From contig JAWWNJ010000037.1 in assembly GCA_037176885.1 (NCBI GenBank), positions 1,426,001 to 1,490,000 of the forward strand: a stretch of DNA of 64,000 bases. The letters run 5' to 3'. Positions 11,679 to 23,823 of this stretch are shown here, in pieces (the first letter of the stretch is position 1; each line of letters starts with the position of its first letter). This DNA is from Favolaschia claudopus (lineage: Eukaryota; Basidiomycota; Agaricomycetes; Agaricales; Mycenaceae). The notes under the pieces are model-generated. The model was not told the origin of the DNA and did no database searches. It was given only the letters and a program-made list of their open reading frames with translations. A program made the translations under genes and the position numbers.

Positions 11679-12672
11679 TCAATCCATCCGTGTTCGATAA
11701 GCGTGTTGGCCACAAGGGTTGCAAAGGTCAGCCTTCGTGTCAGGATCGCGGCGCCATTGCTTTGTTTCCTTTGTCCCGCATTTCGAACATATACGGGCTT
11801 CACGACGGATCGCGCGACGGCGGCCAGAGGGTACGCGTTGCCCCGCGAGACCGGATAGTATTTCGCGCAGCCGGTCTGCATCGAGATGACGATGTGCAAG
11901 CATGAACGAGATGAAGTCGTAGGGGTTGATGTTTCTCTCGATCAAGAGGGCGCAGAACTGGTGGTGGGGTGCGTCGGTAGGCTCAAGGCCAGGGATGGTG
12001 GCACCGACGGGGATATCTGGGTCGTTGTGCTGACTCTGGGCTGGCTCCGCTCCATGGACCATGCGAGCGACCACGTTCGCGGTTGGGTTCACCCATTGTT
12101 TGGGATCCGTGTTATGATGACCCTGCTCTTGTACCGGGGGCTGGTTGACGATGGGGATATACTGCGAAGTATTTTCGTTGCTGCGGATATTGTCGAGGGA
12201 GGGCCAAGGGTTTGGGTGCATCCTGATATAATGAAACTACTTCAGTCCGATTTCATCACGAGCAGAAATTCTACACGCACATTGCCGTGTTCATCGTCGA
12301 CGACTCTGATTCAAACGTGTAATTGGCTTCGCGCTGGTGAGTGGAAAGATCATCGAGGTCGAATTCGTAGGCGTGTTGGGGGTGACTCTGCTCCGAGACG
12401 AAGAGGCCAACGTCGTTACCGTTGTTTGGGAAAGTTACACCACGATTGAACTTCCCGCTCGACAACCCGTAGTTCACCGTGTATCCGGCCTCGGGCTGCT
12501 GAATGGGCTGGGGGAGATCCCTGCGGAGGTTGAAATTGGGGATGCACTGCGGGGGCTGATTCTGCTCAGAGACCACTGAGAGGTCAGCGTCGCCGTCATC
12601 CCGGCCATAATTTTCCTTGACAGTGAGGCCACGCATGTGAGCCTGAGGAGGAATCGCATGAGACAAGAACAT
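11679..12672 (-). CDS. GATA-type zinc-finger protein, array member 4
   Basis: Two exons: 12281..12672 and 11679..12222, with an intron of 58 nt (12223..12280) from GTGCGT to ATCAG, phase 2; about 311 residues. Exon 1 is polar and rich in Gln, Asn and Pro. Exon 2 has the family module (QFCALLIERNINPYDFISFM then LAHRHLDADRLREILSG), a basic stretch (RRRAIRREAR) and the C-terminal finger CSKC-X18-CNPC with QWRRDPDT, ending GQHAYRTRMD. Member 7 (21741..22564) is clearly its duplicate: same intron site, identical module core and similar 3' flank. The start at 12672 is supported because member 7 begins at the equivalent place (M..SHAI.PQ). Probable transcription regulator; target unknown. Confidence 0.88.
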
Positions 12673-13039
12673 TACGGTGCACAGAGGAATGGTCGGATTT
12701 TAAGCTGTCCCCGAATCCAGATGATGTACACCTTCCGCATTTGGTCACAGCCTGAGAGTTTCAATACTTGCAATGATGTTTGAATTTGTCCCTCGCTCTA
12801 TGGCACAAAAAGCTTGGTAAAAAAAGGGGTCCTTTTTCTTCAAGTTGCGTTGGGCTGACGACACATTTTTGTTGCCTTTTTCGATCTGGTATACCTGCTT
12901 GTTGATACTCAACCTTTACTGTGGGAATGTGGACCCGGACCGGCGGACCGGATGCCAGACAAATTTTTTGTTGATGGGCAAAGGTTGATGGGTTGGGATT
13001 CTATCAATTAGATGAACCAACCCAAATGCTGTGTCTTCA

Positions 13040-13830
13040 GCGGGACACGAATCGGGGGACGAAAGGAGAGGATATTGAGACTGGGTACTTTGAGTCAGGT
13101 GGCAATGCCATAGCGGGGGCTTCAAACTTCGCTCACCATTGTGGGTCCACCTTGGAGAGAAAGAGGGGATGCTGAAAACCCGATAAAAAGACAGCATCCT
13201 TTAGTACAGGTGTTAGACGCCGGATCCTTCCGAGAAAGACGAGCAAAGCCGGACCGTATGGCGGTCCGGATGGGACCAGACTCTTTCAGAGGGCGAGCAA
13301 CCTCCGTGGTTAATGGATCATCGGATTTGTCTGCAACATATTCACAGCAAGTTGAATGGAGCAACTTGGCGTTTACGGTTCGTGGAACGTGTAGAGGTGC
13401 GGCTCTCATTAGGGCAATAAGGTGTTTATTTTTCTACTGAATTTCTCCGCTTCGGAATACGACTCCGACGATGTCGGTTGAAGTTTCTTTCCTTTGGTTT
13501 TTGTATCGTAGACGTAGATCGACGCCAGCCAAAGACATAAGTACGGGGTTCACGCATAGAATAGGCCGACAAAGTATCAGGCTTCAGAAACTATGCAGCC
13601 AGTCGCGTCGAGGCCGTAGATGTTTGTGGTGGTGGGAGCTGGTGGGAGGCCCGGTTGCCCGGAGTCAACAGAAAAAACTTGGAAAATTGTTGGAAAAAAC
13701 ATTACGGCGCATCATTGATTATCATTACGCCATGGTCTCCCGCAGGGTGATTGCCAAACATGCCACGCACATGAAAGCTTTTCCTTCTCCCCCATCATCA
13801 TCTTCGCCAGCGCTTCTCCCAGGTCCAGCA
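13040..13830 (+). repeat. Segmental duplication SD, copy 2
   Basis: Partner of 9290..10060. This copy has short insertions and deletions relative to copy 1, including a 3' part with the extra sequence GGAAAATTGTTGGAAAAAAC before GATTGCCAAACATGCCACGC. No gene is supported. Confidence 0.75.
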
Positions 13831-14090
13831 CCCCCCGCTCACAGCGACCGCGTACTCCATGCCAACAAACTCCTGAGCTCTAACGCCGCAGACTCCAGGC
13901 CGCAGTGACGCAGCACAAACGCATGGCGCGCAGCGCCATCTTTCTCTCCTCTCTCTCATATCTTCACACGGGCTCCGAGTCGTGCCGCCCACGACACCAC
14001 TCTATCTTTGTTTTGACTGAAGAATCCTCAGAACTCATTGAAAACCTTATTTTCAAGCCTCCTGAGGTCATCTCCCAACGAAAACTAAAA

Positions 14091-14176
14091 GGTCATTATA
14101 TTTTTTTTATCGGCCTCTCGGGCTGAAGCACCCTCGGTACCGGTGTCCCGGCTTCTCCGGTCCGCACCCCCTTGGC
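14091..14176 (+). repeat. GC-rich inverted repeat pair IR, left copy
   Basis: AGGTCATTAT, a T-run, ATCGGCC, then GGTGTCCCGGCTTCTCCGG and CCGCACCCCCTTGGC. The same series appears in reverse complement at 43834..43920. The two copies are 29.7 kb apart and in opposite orientation. They may be ends or internal fragments of a dispersed element; no coding sequence is seen. Confidence 0.6.
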
Positions 14177-14928
14177 CTGAGCACGCTGTCTCAACCTTGT
14201 CCCAACGCTCTCTGTGACTCTTGGGTCGGCGCGCGTCGACGCAGGCTGTAGCAGGCCGCAGCCAGATCATTTGCTTCTCTGGTAGGACTAATATTTTGCA
14301 GAGGCCATGGCTCGGTACTTCAATTGATTTTGATTGAGAAATAGAATCCAGATAAGTATACTGTATCTCTTTCGCCTTGCTGGATACCATACGCCGACTC
14401 AGATCTTTTTACAGGCTCTCTACGGTGTACGGCCTGGTAGCAAATAGGTATTCGCAGCTTCCGATGCAGATCAAACACATCGCATACTTAGCATTTGATT
14501 CAGGTGGTGCGCACTATCCCGATATCCTTCATCACTACATACTTCTAGATATCATTATCAACCTACGCCCAGAATCTTGCTGTTTCAGACCGTCTGCATT
14601 ATCGCGGGTACACTGCACTTCCGAACCCAGTATCTTTCCGCCTGCGAACTTAATCGACGACATCAGGTACCGTTAGTCCCGTCTATCTAATCACACTTTC
14701 CTGACTGGATATGTTCATCTAGGACTGGTTTTCTGTGTTCATGTTGAGTTGAACGGAGACGACGCAGTTTGAGTGAGACCATCTTAGACGAACTAAATGT
14801 TGAACTGATGTTCACCGGTACAGTGTAATAAATACAGTACCTATTGAAATAGCGAGCTCGACATTAAGACGAAGATTTTATCCTGAACTCGATCCAAACT
14901 AATGACTCCAAGCCCGAGCGAGCAAGTG
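14177..14928. other. Intergenic stretch, nothing recognised
   Basis: About 0.75 kb between the GC-rich repeat and the end of GATA gene 5. Only short unconserved ORFs. Confidence 0.4.
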
Positions 14929-15844
14929 TTAAGAATTCCTACTCTGCGCTCGATAGGCTTTCTGGCCACAACGATTACAAAGAACCATTCCGTTTTGTGG
15001 ATGTTTTCGCCATTGAGTCGTTTCCTCTGTCCCGCAGTGAAAGCATCTACGCTCTTTGCGAGGAGTATTCCGGTAACGGCGGCGAGAAAAAGCAGTGGAC
15101 GTGTACTGTCCGCCATTACCACGGGATAAAAACTCCTGCAATCGAGAAGCATCGAGGCGCCCGCTGCTGAGCATGGAAGTAACAACGTTATGGAAATCGA
15201 TGTTCTGTTCGGACATCGTTTGGATCAGACGCCTGCAGAAGGCTTGATGGTGAGCATCTGGGGAAGTGCCAGCGCCAACGCGGGGGATGGCGATCGGAGC
15301 TGGGTAGGCGGGAGAAAACATTGCATTGATGAGATAGGGTGAATCCGGCGTGTCGCCGACAAAATTAGAGTTGCGGGCGGCATTGAGCGTGCGGAAATCG
15401 TCATGGTACATCGGAATGAACGGTGAAGCCGGAAATCGGGACGATATCGTGGGGCCATCATGAGAGGATGGATGACTGAAATTGGGATCAGAAACGAGCG
15501 CCGAGTGATGGTGGGTGCCGGCAAATGGGTCGAACGGGGAGAAGGAATTTTCAGGGCCTCTTTTTCAGGGGATAAGAAATGGAAACTCAGTGCACGAATT
15601 ACAACACGCACGACATGGTTTGTGTGCTTTGTGGGATTTGTGGGAGAGCGAAATCCGTGGACGCGTAGCCCGCAGCGAGATGCTGATATGGCAGCGAGAA
15701 ACTATTTTCGGATGCGGGAATGCTCTGGCCATGGGCAGTATCTGTGGGGAGTGCAGTGAAGGATGCGTGCTGGTCTTCCTCGATATCAAGCATGTGTTGC
15801 AGAGATATGGGTGACAGGTGGGTTCCAGGGTTACTGAGCAGCAT
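14929..15844 (-). CDS. GATA-type zinc-finger protein, array member 5
   Basis: Exons 15612..15844 and 14929..15559 with an intron of 52 nt (15560..15611) from GTGCGT to AAAAAG, phase 2; about 287 residues. The start is the ATG at 15844 (MLLSNPG). The second exon has the module (AFCRRLIQTMSEQNIDFHNV, then SSGRLDASRLQEFLSR) and the finger CFHC-X18-CNRC with QWRKHPQN, then GQKAYRAQ. Exon 1 is rich in Pro, Gln and Ser, as is common in activation regions. Sister copy of member 2, sharing exon structure, intron position and several linker motifs. The finger and module are intact, so the copy may be functional. Confidence 0.88.
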
Positions 15845-16189
15845 TGTCACGTTAAATACAGACGGAAAAAATAAAATTTTCGTGGGACTATCGGTCACTC
15901 TCAGTCTGACAGCCAAAGAAGAATGACCATTCGGGAAAGTGACAGTCTATCGGAAAAAGCTTAATATAGTCGTGGTTGTTCTACCAAAGGGGATACAATA
16001 AGGCTGCCTTTCGGTTCGGGGGCTTGTGAACCCAGAATCCCAGATCACCGAAGCTCGAACAATGCCATGGGCTCTACACGCCGCACCGTCGTCGTGATAA
16101 AAAACACTCAACAGACAGCTGAGTTCCAATCGAAATTTGTCGGATTGCACGTATGCAAGCTGCGGAAAGCAGTAATTTGAAAGCTGAGA

Positions 16190-16776
16190 CAGACAGGTAG
16201 GGCTGCCGCCCGTTGCCGTAGCCACGGCTCGACGGTAACCGTCAAACGGGTGCCGTACCCGTCCCGTCGGCCTTATTTCGGTCCAGGCCACGGCACGGCT
16301 ACGGCACGGGTCGGCCACGGCCCTCGGGTGAAGCTAGATCCTTCGAGAATCTGAGAAATTCAGGTTGAAGGAGGAACGGAACTTGACTGTTCTTGAAAGA
16401 ATTTTCTGCTTGGGAAGACACAGGAAGCGTGGTGTTCGATCGGTTTTGGGTGTGCCGGCAATTGCCGGAGTCGTTGATAGCTACCCGACTTCCAATTTTC
16501 GAAGACTTTTGTGGGAAAAATGGGATCCCTTTCTTGAAGACTCTACAAGATATTTTCAGGCCATTCCCATCCCACTGCATAATATTTCGACGAGAAAAGC
16601 CATCAAAGATACTACATACCATCGAAACGGCCGTCGCGGCCGTGCCGTCACCCGTCCCGTCCCGTGAGCCCTGGAAGCATCCTCGACCGCGGTTTGCAAG
16701 GCCCGCGCCGTGAATTGACCGTCGAATCGACGGCCGTGCCCGTCACGGGCACCGGTGGCAGTCCTAGTCAGACAGG
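16190..16776. mobile_element. hAT-like non-autonomous element with 8-bp target-site duplication
   Basis: The left end at 16198 reads TAGGGCTGCC and the right end reads GGCAGTCCTAGT at 16757..16768. Outside both ends stands CAGACAGG (16190..16197 and 16769..16776). Subterminal regions on both sides are full of GGCCGTGCCGT/ACGGCACGGC repeats. The interior of about 570 bp has no transposase frame. Left and right ends differ by a 2-nt overhang on the right, so the exact boundary may be off by two bases. An 8-bp duplication and TAGGG ends fit hAT-type MITEs. Confidence 0.6.
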
Positions 16777-18184
16777 CAGCCGCTACGAGGCACTGTATAT
16801 ATATATCACCTACGTACCTTTGTCTCGGCGATACTCAATGGATCTTGAGGGTCGCAGAGCAAAGCTAATGGCAAGCTAATGGCAGGAGATGTGAAAAACG
16901 GCGCATTCTTGTTCTTGTCAACACACTGCACAGGGTGGGAGTTTGAACTTTGATCATTGATGATGATGGCGTCGACGGATACTTATACTGAGTCGTTACT
17001 GACCGCAATTCGTGAAACCGAGCAAAGAGAGCCGGCTCAAAAAGCACGACTGGACTTATTCCACAAGTAGACCCTGCCGGGGACGCAAAGAGGGAGCTGA
17101 CTTGGTTGACGCTGTGATGGAAGGAACTTGATCCTTACGGCACTATTTATCCCTATTTATTTGTCGTCAGCCTCATCACACTGTGAGTCACACGCTCTTC
17201 TTTGGCTCTTCTTGCACCTTGCCTCCACCACTGCTGCCAACAGCGCCCCGGCCGCCTCCAACGACGCTCATGATCTACTCGCTATCTGTCTCTGCATCGG
17301 AAACACCCGTTCCCTTTTTCGGATGTCGACCCTCAGGCTCCGCTTTTTCCAAATTTCAAGTTCTTCTAACTGAGTATCCGAGTCGCCGACGCTGTTCAAT
17401 ATCTATGCTTGTCCCTCAGACCGGTCGCACTGTCTCTCCGTAACGGCCGAGTATACTTTCCGACCACGCATATCTTGTTTGTGATCCACGCTCGTGGATT
17501 GTCCGGTCTGGGCTGGAGTACGTACTTATGTAGACGGCATGGCGCATGTACCTTCGGTACGTCTGTCTCTTCTGCTATCCGCATACCTCTGAATGAATCT
17601 CGCCCTATCTGTCAGGTCTGTTGTCGACGTGACTCTGGCCGGTATCTTCGGGCGTTCGCTTCTGGTCGGGCAATGTGATTCCAAATTCAAATGGCACTCC
17701 CAGTCGCTGTAGGGAAGTGAGAGCTAAGTTAGCGGACGGACTCGGAGCTAATTCAAGGTGCTCTCGAGTCGCTCTTCTCTCCTAAAGTACGCTCTACATT
17801 GTTGTGTCATTGACTGATCGAGCTCGCACCCCGACAGCGTATTCCGAGCCGTGTAGAATCGTCTCTGAATCCTCCGAGTATTCACACGGTGAGCCTGTCT
17901 CTCCTTAAAACTCAAAATTCTTCGAGTGCTCTCCTGACTGCCTCTTTCATAATGCCAGTCGCATTGTCGTCAAATTGAAGTGCAATAATTTCTTTTGTCA
18001 ATCGCGTCCTGCGTAGCTAGAATGTTGCGGTTCTGGTCCTCAGGTAGACCTTACAGTGTGCATCGGACGTGGTTGGGAGGAGCCGGCATACGAACTACGA
18101 TGCAAACGAAAGGTATCTATGTTTTGTCCGACACTACATCTACGTAGTTACAGGGACAACGATCTAGACGAGTGCTAAACAGAT
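16777..18184. other. Gene-poor stretch of about 1.4 kb
   Basis: No convincing gene on either strand. ORFs of 60-90 codons occur but share nothing with each other or with known domains that I recognise. A short AT dinucleotide run sits near 16795..16808. Confidence 0.4.
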
Positions 18185-19023
18185 TCAACCCTTCCGTGCC
18201 TTATATGCCTTCTGGCCGCAAGAGTTGCATAAAGTCGCCCGCGTCTCAGGATGCCTTCGCCACTGCGTAGTTTTAGTTCTATGACAGCGAGAGCATTTAC
18301 GGTCTTCGGTATGACGCCGGCGAGATGGCACGCGAGACTCTGCGCTACCACGAACCTGTAGCATCTCCCGCTCGATGAACGCGATGACCATGTGAGGATC
18401 TATGTTTTCCTCGTACATCATACGTTTCAAGCGCTCACAAAATTGGCTGTCAGTAGCCTCCAACGCAGGCATAGGGGAGGGATTATTGATGACGGAGGGC
18501 ATGGAGAGGTTAAGAAACCAGGCGTCGCTAGACCAGTTGTCGAAGGTGTGGAGTTCGCCGGCAATGGGAGTTTCGGAATTCGGATTGAAAACAACACTGC
18601 GGGGGCCGAACCCTGACGTCGCGGGAACGGCATCATGATCGGGGACCGGAAGCAAAGTATATTCATTGCCCCAGACCCCGTCAAACGGCAAGGAAAAATC
18701 CTGGGGCAGGTCACTATGCGGGACGTGAGACGGAAGTATACGAACGAGAAAGTAACACTGACGGTACTGCATTAACGCTTCGAGAGTCGAACAATGGATA
18801 GTTCGTGCTGTTCTGGTGATCTGAGACTGGCAGCCCATTTTCAAACTCGAGTTCGGTAACGCGTTGCGAACCACTTACCCTGCGCAGAAAGGGAGAGCCT
18901 GGGGTGGTATACGTCAACAGGGCCCGGGGCCGTCGGAATGGAGTTTTCTCCGTCGCGTTTGCGAGTATCGAGGTCAAAGCGAGAATGAAGTTGGGACGAG
19001 GGTGAGCGCTGAGGGTGGTACAT
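18185..19023 (-). CDS. GATA-type zinc-finger protein, array member 6
   Basis: Three-exon model: 18879..19023, 18763..18820 and 18185..18713. The introns are 58 nt (GTAAGT to CTCAG) and 49 nt (GTCAGT to CATAG), giving 243 residues. The start MYHPQRSP at 19023 keeps the frame through both junctions. The finger is CSRC-X18-CNSC with TTQWRRHPET and ends GQKAYKARKG. The module is truncated: QFCERLKRMMYEENIDPHMV is present, but the usual second half (GHLDADRLREIL) is replaced by FIEREMLQV. This makes it the most divergent of the seven array members. Predicted regulator; target unknown. Confidence 0.85.
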
Positions 19024-19959
19024 GACGGGGGATGAAGGTACGGTAGGACAATAAGCTGCACTTTATACTTGTTTCGACTCGAGAGGCTTGAGTTAACCCT
19101 AACCCTTTATTTTAAAAACTTGAAGTCATTCGTTACGGCGGGCGGATCACTGCTTAACTTTTAGACAGGGACAGGACAGTCGTTAGTATCTAGAAGCACG
19201 AGCGTGAAACGAAGTGCAGGTAGTAGCAGTGGTTTCTTTTCCTTTTATGCCGTCGTGAATGATGCGATACTGAAAGCTCAGTTTTTGAGATACCTTCCGA
19301 GATATCATGAACTCCAAGTCGCCCTCCGGCTTTCAGCTTGTCGACAGTGCCACACTACGAATTCCATGTACCAGTCGCTGGACAAGGCTACAAATTTAAG
19401 GATGTTCTGCTCTTGTTTCGTCTTGTCACGATGTCCCAGACTGACGTCAGCAAATTTCCGAAAAGCAAGTTGAATTTCAAAGTAGATTCACTCTCTGTAA
19501 TAACTCGGATCCGAATCATGCCTATCCTGTCCTCGATATTAGTGTCTGTTCATCTGCACTTCTTCACCGGTCTTCGAATTCTTTTCCTCTTCGGGAACGG
19601 GATCTGTCTCCGGCTCAACACTACTGTAATATATATCTCTGACATCCAGCCCATCGTCCATCTATTTCACCCCTCTTCATCTCTTCGTCCATATAGTTTC
19701 TCTTCTTCGTCTCTTCGTCCATCTATATGGTCTTCGTCATCTCTCCGTCCATCCAAGTAATTCGGAACTTGGATGATAGGTAGTACTATCGGCCCGTATT
19801 CTTGCATGTTACTTGCATGCGCGTCTAAAATGCAGCCTTGTGCTTTGGTTTTACGTCGTTGTCGTTGCCGTAACTCGCCATGTCTCAAAGAGATACTTAT
19901 ATCTATATCCCGAGCCGTTTCCTCAATTCCTCGACGTGATGAGTCCAAATTCGCTATCA
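19024..19959. other. Intergenic stretch with TTCGTC-rich minisatellite
   Basis: No gene. At 19666..19756 imperfect units built on TCTCTTCGTCCATCTAT repeat about four times. A short telomere-like string TTAACCCTAACCC occurs at about 19090 but has only two units. Confidence 0.5.
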
Positions 19960-20560
19960 TGTGACCGTGTTTTCGCCTTGAGGCTCAGACTGAGTCTCAG
20001 TTTATTCGAGGATGATGTTCCCACGCTGACGTGACCCGTTGATCACTATCCTTCCCTCCCCACGACACCCAATTTGCCAGCGAAGCCTTTCATCTGCACT
20101 CTGCGGGTGGATTACCGAGTCGACGATGTCGAAGCTGGCTCGATCTAATTTATCTGCCTTGTTCTTCCGATTACATATACCACGACTCGTGTCTTGTACC
20201 TGGCCTAGTATCGTATCCATGGACCAAGGCTCATCAGTGTTTTATCAAACTGGTTGTGGCGTTGTACAACCCCGAAAAACGCCGAAAAACGCAACAAAAC
20301 GTCACAACGCATTGTAACCACAACGCCAAGCCTTTTTTTGACAACGCCTGACCTCTTTTTCGTTTGCGCACAACAACGGCTGGGCAGAAAATTTTGGTTA
20401 AAGTGCACAATGTGAGCTATCAATTGAGTACATATTCTCCCTCAAACTCCATCTCGCCACCTTCTCCGTCAAGCTCGGCACACAGCGCCGTGAAGTCGAA
20501 GACACTCACGGATCCACCGAGCTCGTATAGTCGAAGAGGACGAGGACCTCAGTCGTATCT
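19960..20560 (+). repeat. Decayed dispersed repeat, copy D (partial)
   Basis: Contains CCACGACACCC, CATCTGCACTCTGCGGGTGG, CCGAGTCGACGATGTCG and, further on, GCACACAGCGCCGTGAAGTC, matching parts of copies C and E. The centre is interrupted near 20245..20400 by a different sequence with internal inverted repeats (GGTTGTGGCGTTGTAC / TTGTAACCACAACGCC). Strongly degraded. Confidence 0.45.
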
Positions 20561-21740
20561 TCGTGTATGTATTCGTTCAACCTTCGCCCGCGTTGAGTTC
20601 CTTTCAATCTGTGTTTCTGGTTCTTTCTTTGTAGGCGCCGGTGGCAGGCGTGCTCGGGATATGTCGAGGGGCGGAGGTGGGGTAGTGGAGTAGTATGCCG
20701 ATTCTGGGTGAGATGCGGCGGGTCCAGGTGGAAGCGGAGGAAGTGGTATGAAGGAAAGAGAGCCGTAGAGAATAGGGGTAAACAAAGAGTGAAAGGGGGC
20801 ACGACATACGAGTGGGTACCTACCTGATTCATTCTCGTCGTGTTCATTTTTGACTCACATTGTGCCTCAAGGAGGTTGCTGCTCATCCGCCACGTCGGGA
20901 TCTGTGCAGTTGCGCCGATTTCAGGTATCTGCCTATTTCTTCTGCGTCTTCTCCCACCGACCGTCTCTCCCCCCCTCCTTCGCTCTACCCGTCCACGATC
21001 GTCTTATCTACCTGCAGCGCCCCGCAGCAATCCAGCTGCGGCTGCGTCGCTCGTGCGCGGTACCCAATACACATTTTGGGCACACATAGCTCCGCTGCAG
21101 CTTTGCGTCTGGGGTGGATGTCGGATCATAGGGGAAGACGGGAAGTGCTTGCCTACGGTACATTCTTATCTTCCGCTGTTTGCTTGCATCTGTTCATCGG
21201 TCTGCCTTTCAGGGCTGTCTTTTTTAATCAGGATTCTTTGGGGCGACACGGCTGTGTCGCAGGAGTGCGAGTGGATTCGGGACGGTCTCTGAAAGTAATT
21301 GGAGGTTGATCGCGGTGGTGAGGAGAGAGGAGATTAGCGTGTACGTGCTTGCATCGATATTTACTAGTCGTATTCTGTTCTTACTGTTTGTCATAGACAA
21401 GATTCACTACGCACTGCGCGCTCGACGTATGTCACTCGTCCAACTTCCAGCTTCATCAGGAAGGAAGAAATAGCTTGGCATACGGAAATATATTTCGACT
21501 GAAAAAATCGTATGCTCATCCGTCCGACCCAGGTCCTGCGCATGTCAACTTAAACGTGAATCACGCCCCGAAATCTTTCGTTTTGCGGTCGAATTTGAAG
21601 GTATTCTTTCGAGATGATCACAAAATCATAGAACAACTTTATGGACACAGATTCAAAGCGATTGTCGTGACAAGTAGGGAGAGAGGTATACATTCAAGTA
21701 AGAAAATGTTACAATTCTTCCGACAGCCTGTTGATCTATT
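20561..21740. other. Intergenic stretch, nothing firm
   Basis: Overlapping ORFs of 100-150 codons on both strands around 20500..21310 are arginine- and serine-rich and unsupported. From about 21550 the sequence is the 3' flank of GATA gene 7 and resembles the 3' flank of gene 4. Confidence 0.4.
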
Positions 21741-22564
21741 CTATGCAGAATTGGATCCACCCATCCGTGTTCGATAGGCGTGTTGGCCGCAGGGGTTGCA
21801 AAGGTCAGCCTTCGTGCTTGGATCGTGGCGCCATTGCTTTGTTTCCTTCGTGCCACATTCAGAACATATACGGGCTTCACGACGGATCTCGCGATGGCGG
21901 CGAGAGGGAACGCGTCGCCCCGCGAGACCGGATAGTAGTGCGCGGAGTCGGTCCGCATCGAGGTGGCGATGCGCAAGCATGAACGAGATGAAGTCGTAGG
22001 GATTAATGTTTCTCTCGATCAAAAGCGCGCAGAACTGGTGGTGGGGTGCGTCGGTAGGCTCAAGGCCAGGGTCGGTGGGATTGGCAGGGATATATGAGCT
22101 GTTGTACGGGCTGTGGGGTGGCTCCGGCGCAGGGACCATTCCAGCGAGCATATGCTCGGTCGCTGCTGGGTGAGGATAGCCTGGCGGGGGGATGTTGGGG
22201 ATGGGGATATGCTGCAGAGTATATTCGCTGCTGCGGATATCGTCGAGGGCTGACAAAGGATCTTGGGGAATCCTAATGCATCGAAACTTAGTGGCACATC
22301 TTATCGGGAACAGGGATTCTTCACGCACAACGCCGTGTTCACCCTCGACGACTCTGAATCGAGCGCGTAATCAGCCTCCAGCTGGTGATTGGGCTGGCAG
22401 AAATTATTGATTTCAAATCCGTAGAGGTGCAGTGGGAGGTGATTCAGCTCAGGCCTGAAGAGACCAGCGCCAGGAATGTCGTCTGGGGCAGCTACATCAC
22501 GACTTTTTTCGTCGACAGCGAGGCTACCGAGGCGACCCTGAGGATGAATCGCATGAGAGGTCAT
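21741..22564 (-). CDS. GATA-type zinc-finger protein, array member 7
   Basis: Exons 22329..22564 and 21741..22272, intron of 56 nt (22273..22328) from GTGCGT to ATTAG, phase 2; about 255 residues. The C-terminal half is nearly identical to member 4, including LEPTDAPHHQFCALLIERN, the AHRHLDADRLR segment, RIRREARICSECG-like residues, the finger CSEC-X18-CNPC (KQWRHDPST) and CGQHAYRTRM. It then extends six residues further (GGSNSA). One change is notable: QWRHDP where the other members have QWRR or QWRK. The N-terminal exon is shorter than in member 4. A recent duplicate of member 4, apparently intact. Confidence 0.88.
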
Positions 22565-23823
22565 TGGGACGCAGGGTGGAATGGTAGGAAACTACGCATG
22601 TTGCAGCATTTAAAGGACATTCATTTTCCTGGAATCCCACGGCTCCTTATTAGGAATCCCACCACTCCTCTTTTCTCTCAGCTTTCCAATCCCATTTTGA
22701 AGTCTTTTCATCCCACGGCCCTTATGTGGAAAGTGGCGCAATCACCTCACTAAACGCTTCTCTATAAACACGCTGTGTCAGGCGGTAAGGCTGAGCTATC
22801 AAGGTTATTATTTATAGGCTCTGCACCGTCAGGGCCTTCGTGACGCCTGGGCAGTCGGCAATATTTTTGCTGGTCAATTCAGGCTGTCAGGTAACTATAC
22901 GAGACACTAGTACTTAATTCGAGTCGAATCTGAAATGAGACATGACTGCGGCCTGAGGCGCATTTCCTATAAGAATGCGGCGAGGATAGGTGACTCTGAA
23001 GATAGGTTCGAGAAACTGGCGGGTTACAATCATTCACTAAAGTCACTAGATTGGACGAATTCTTAACCTATATCGAACTTTAAACCTATCGTACTGTGCG
23101 GTTATCGTTTGGCACGAGGAAATAAATCATATACGAATTCCGGAATATGAGTCTCGGAAAAATGATACAGTAAATTCAGCTTCGAGGCCCCATGGTTTAA
23201 GAGCCTCATCAGATGCATATGGGGGTTTCTCGGTAGGTTTCCAAGTCAAAGAAAGTTGCAGTTACAGGACCTGTTTGAGAGTCGAATAATCAAAGTGAAT
23301 ACCTTTGGGCTTCATGTCACGCAAAGAGAATCCTTAGATGAGTACATGAGTAGGTAAATCAGGTAGGCATACCTAGTACAGTGAGATAATCGTTGGACAA
23401 CCATCTCGCCATCCAGAATCAATGACCTACATTGTCAGTGAGAGATTATCTTAAGTATAGCAGCTTGATAGCAGCCCGCGTCAATCAAGCGCCAATATTG
23501 CAATCCTCCCATCCAAAGATCATCTGTAGATCATCCGCGGACCAACTGTAGATGCCAAGCGTCACGATGAGCATTGAAGCCCGATGACCATGAGGTAGTG
23601 ATGCAGATAGATTTAGCCACCGTCAGGGATGAGTTACTGTAGCGGAACAAATTGAAGACGGAGGTCAAGATTGAGCGGGGACCGTTCAACGATCCGAGTG
23701 AGAATACAAACTAGAGCCCTTGTCGGAGGGATACGGCGAGGCATCACGGATTTGAATTGGATTTAGTACTTGAAGAGAAATTACGTCTGCATCATAACCA
23801 TGACCCAGCGTATGATACGATGC
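22565..23823. other. Gene-free stretch of about 1.26 kb
   Basis: No reading frame above background, no tandem repeat and no RNA gene recognised. It separates GATA gene 7 from the 3' end of the interrupted peptidase gene. Confidence 0.45.

Noticed and set aside
19087..19105. Telomere-like TTAACCCTAACCC
   Set aside because: Only two units; chance or an ordinary internal occurrence cannot be excluded.
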